Below, piece by piece: positions 61,952-64,000 of a stretch of 64,000 nt of DNA. Below the pieces are notes generated by a model. It had not been told where the DNA came from and did no database searches. It worked only from the letters and a program-made list of their open reading frames with translations. The position numbers and the translations under genes were made by a program. This DNA is from Moringa oleifera (taxonomy: Eukaryota; Streptophyta; Magnoliopsida; Brassicales; Moringaceae): the NCBI GenBank assembly GCA_021397835.1, contig JAJFZO010000094.1, positions 7,788,001-7,852,000 on the forward strand, in the 5' to 3' direction. Within the stretch, counting starts at the first letter, position 1. Every line of letters starts with the position of its first letter.

Positions 61952-63270
61952 ATGGGATTCCATTCTACCACCGAAAATACGATAAAAGAAGGTCGATTGG
62001 TAGCGTCTCTCTCACTGGAGTACCAGTTCCTGAATGTTCCCTTCCAGTACTGCCATAACTCAGGTGGCCACTAAACAGCATTTGTTCAAGAACGAGATTT
62101 CTGCAGCATTCTTCTACACAGTCCCCCTCGCCGAATACGACGCCATCAAAACCCTGGGTGATGTTGTTTACCAGCTCAAGCAACAAGTCAAGGAGAAGGT
62201 ATTCACGTCCACAACCTTTTGTGTTTAGTAAAACTTGTTCAGTTCCTGGCGTTTGAATGTAGGTTTCGATTCTGTTTGGTTGCTATTGAACCGACGAAAG
62301 AATTGGAAGGAAAATCTTGATCTTTGTCTCCTATGATTGCTTCTGTATTCGAAGCGCGGGGAAGTCGAGAAATATGTGAATGATATCTGTTTCTGTCTTC
62401 TTGCCTCTATTGGTTTATCCATTGCCTGATCACATCATCTGGAAGAACATGAAACTTAATTATGAAATAATTAAGATATGCTTAAAGTAAGGATTTTATG
62501 ATATCGAAGTTTCCAAGAAGTTCAAGAAGCTCCCCTCGAAGTATGCCATAATATACGAATCTTTCAAGAGTAAAATGTTGTTCTAAATTATATACTTTCA
62601 CTTGATCAAACCTAGAGAAAAAAGAAAATTACTGATGAATATCAATTTATACAAGCAAGATATGAAGTTCTTATTTCTCTCTTTCAAATGGAGGAATGGA
62701 CTAGTCCAGCGAACTTGCAAGAGAAGAGACTTTGGGCTCTTATTGCTTGCTTAGAGGCAGTGAATTTGGAGAACAAGTCACAGCGGGATGCAATATGACC
62801 GAATTGCATTCCTATAGACTACATGTTTTGCTCTTTATACTATAAGACTGAAAAGAAACTTGTAAAAAGCACTGGCATATGGGTGTTTCTCTTATATATT
62901 ATGATGATCTTATGCAGCTAATGTTAGATGGTTATCTGCTTTATAATTTTATTTTAGTTTTGACACGAGGACCAAAATTGTCAAGTATGGCCCTTCTGAT
63001 ATATAAAGATTCTTGCGGTGGATTACATGACTTATTTACGATATAGGTGTTATATTCCTTGCAAATGCTAATCTGTGTTTTTGTTTCCATAAAGTTAACA
63101 TGATGGTGTATGAACTTCAGTATTGTTGACCTGCACTGACTTTTCTGCTTTAGGATCATCTAGAAATTGAACTTTTGATGAAGCACAAAAGATTATAGAT
63201 GCTTTACAAAATAGGAACACTGTGCCTGCCCTTTCTTGGTGTGCAGATAATAAGTTGAAGTTGATGCAGG
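61952..63270 (+). pseudogene. GID9/MAEA-like (CTLH E3 ligase subunit) pseudogene, N-terminal part
   Basis: Three separated stretches align in order with plant MAEA/GID9 (At3g55070 type, from memory). 61952-62074 reads 'LVASLSLEYQFLNVPFQYCH' (family: LKLEHQFLRVPFEHYK), then a frameshift leads into 62052-62202 'FKNEISAAFF...LGDVVYQLKQQVKEK'. 62610-62890 reads 'ACLEAVNLEN', a stop, then 'IDYMFCSLYYKTEKKLV'. 63152-63270 reads 'DHLEIE', a frameshift, then 'TFDEAQKIIDALQNR' and 'PALSWCADNKLKL'. Intron-like gaps with an acceptor (CTTTAG at 63153) indicate a duplicated rather than retroposed copy. At least two frameshifts and one stop break it, and the C-terminal CRA/RING part is not found. GID9 is a core subunit of the GID/CTLH ubiquitin ligase; this copy should be non-functional. 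Confidence 0.75.
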
Positions 63271-64000
63271 CCTGGGTTTGTGCGATACATTCTGAATAAT
63301 ACGAGATATTTCTTATTTTCACTGTCATGTCTTGTTTTTACTTTATGCTTCTGCTTCCTATATGGATCATTCCGGAGTTTCATTTTTCTCAATTAAAAGG
63401 GACATAATTATCTAATGAAAGCTGTACAATTTAATTATCTTTGCAATCAGATGAAAATATAAAAAAGATCTGCACTCTGTAATGCTTTTCATGCCTGGTT
63501 GGTGAATATTCCTGTGATAAAGTGGGGTTCTTATCATTAGAAGTCAGCTAGTTTCTAATAATTGTTATTCATATCATATGCCAATGTCAGTGAAGGCAAA
63601 TAAATCTCTTTTATAGGTTGTGAGCACAAACCTTGTTAACATATTTATTGGGATATTAAATTCTTATCATTTGACTGTATAGAGTTTGGAGGCACAAATT
63701 TATTAGCTCAAGTCACTACAAATAGGAAGTGTGGATGGCTCATGAAGAATATGTATGAGATGACTAATATAGACTCATTTTCTAGGAAGCTTTTTTTTAC
63801 TGAGGTACTTGGTTATCAAACTTTGGTAGTATTTGCAAGCTGTAGAGTCAAAGAAAAGTTAGAAATGCCATAGCAATTTGTCACACTGTGATGCTAAAAT
63901 TATTCTTTCTTTTTCTTTCTCTATCTAGAGATGGGGGGCTTTTGCCCTTGTTTAGGACTAAAGAAGTTTGTCAAATTCCTGATGGAAATGCTCTTTAAGG
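63271..64000. other. Unassigned sequence to the window end
   Basis: I see no recognisable coding sequence. It could be intron or 3' flank of the GID9/MAEA-like pseudogene. Confidence 0.4.

Overview
The window is nuclear DNA of a core eudicot, probably a rosid. Genes are intron-rich with GT..AG introns, spacers are very AT-rich, and every conserved protein aligns with plant families. The species cannot be named from sequence alone. Identifications rest on remembered plant families and Arabidopsis gene order; no database search was run.

Region by region: (1) 1-629, the 5' end of a pentatricopeptide-repeat gene on the minus strand, running off the window. (2) 3963-7372, an 8-exon glucose-6-phosphate 1-epimerase-like gene. 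(3) 9163-12021, the 9-exon nucleolar methyltransferase RRP8. (4) About 12.3-27 kb, an AT-rich tandem array of units of about 2.3-3 kb, each carrying a small secreted six-cysteine prolamin-like (ECA1/EC1-type) gene on the minus strand. Two copies are intact, one is damaged but open, and two are pseudogenes. The array is interrupted by a degenerate Ty1/copia fragment, a CACTA-like end and a transplanted tRNA-Asp/promoter/first-exon segment copied from about 11 kb downstream. (5) 29124-31905, a Raf-like (ATN1-type) kinase. (6) 32666-32737, a tRNA-Asp(GTC). (7) 33727-37491, a SOG1/NAC044-type NAC transcription factor. (8) 38330-42082, a mitochondrial CRM splicing factor (CFM9-like). (9) 46798-48829, minus strand, a GT17 N-acetylglucosaminyltransferase-like Golgi protein. 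(10) 54093-61000, a 19-exon golgin candidate 6/p115 (Uso1) tether. (11) 61952-63270, a broken copy of a GID9/MAEA CTLH ubiquitin-ligase subunit.

The housekeeping genes are unrelated in function, but their order resembles three Arabidopsis segments (around At3g01580-01620, At3g27530-27560 and At5g40530-40540). The window therefore looks like a fairly intact ancestral block. The notable novelty lies in the prolamin-like array inserted or expanded between RRP8 and the kinase, which are neighbours in Arabidopsis. Short local duplications inside introns recur in several genes, some carrying the splice acceptor.
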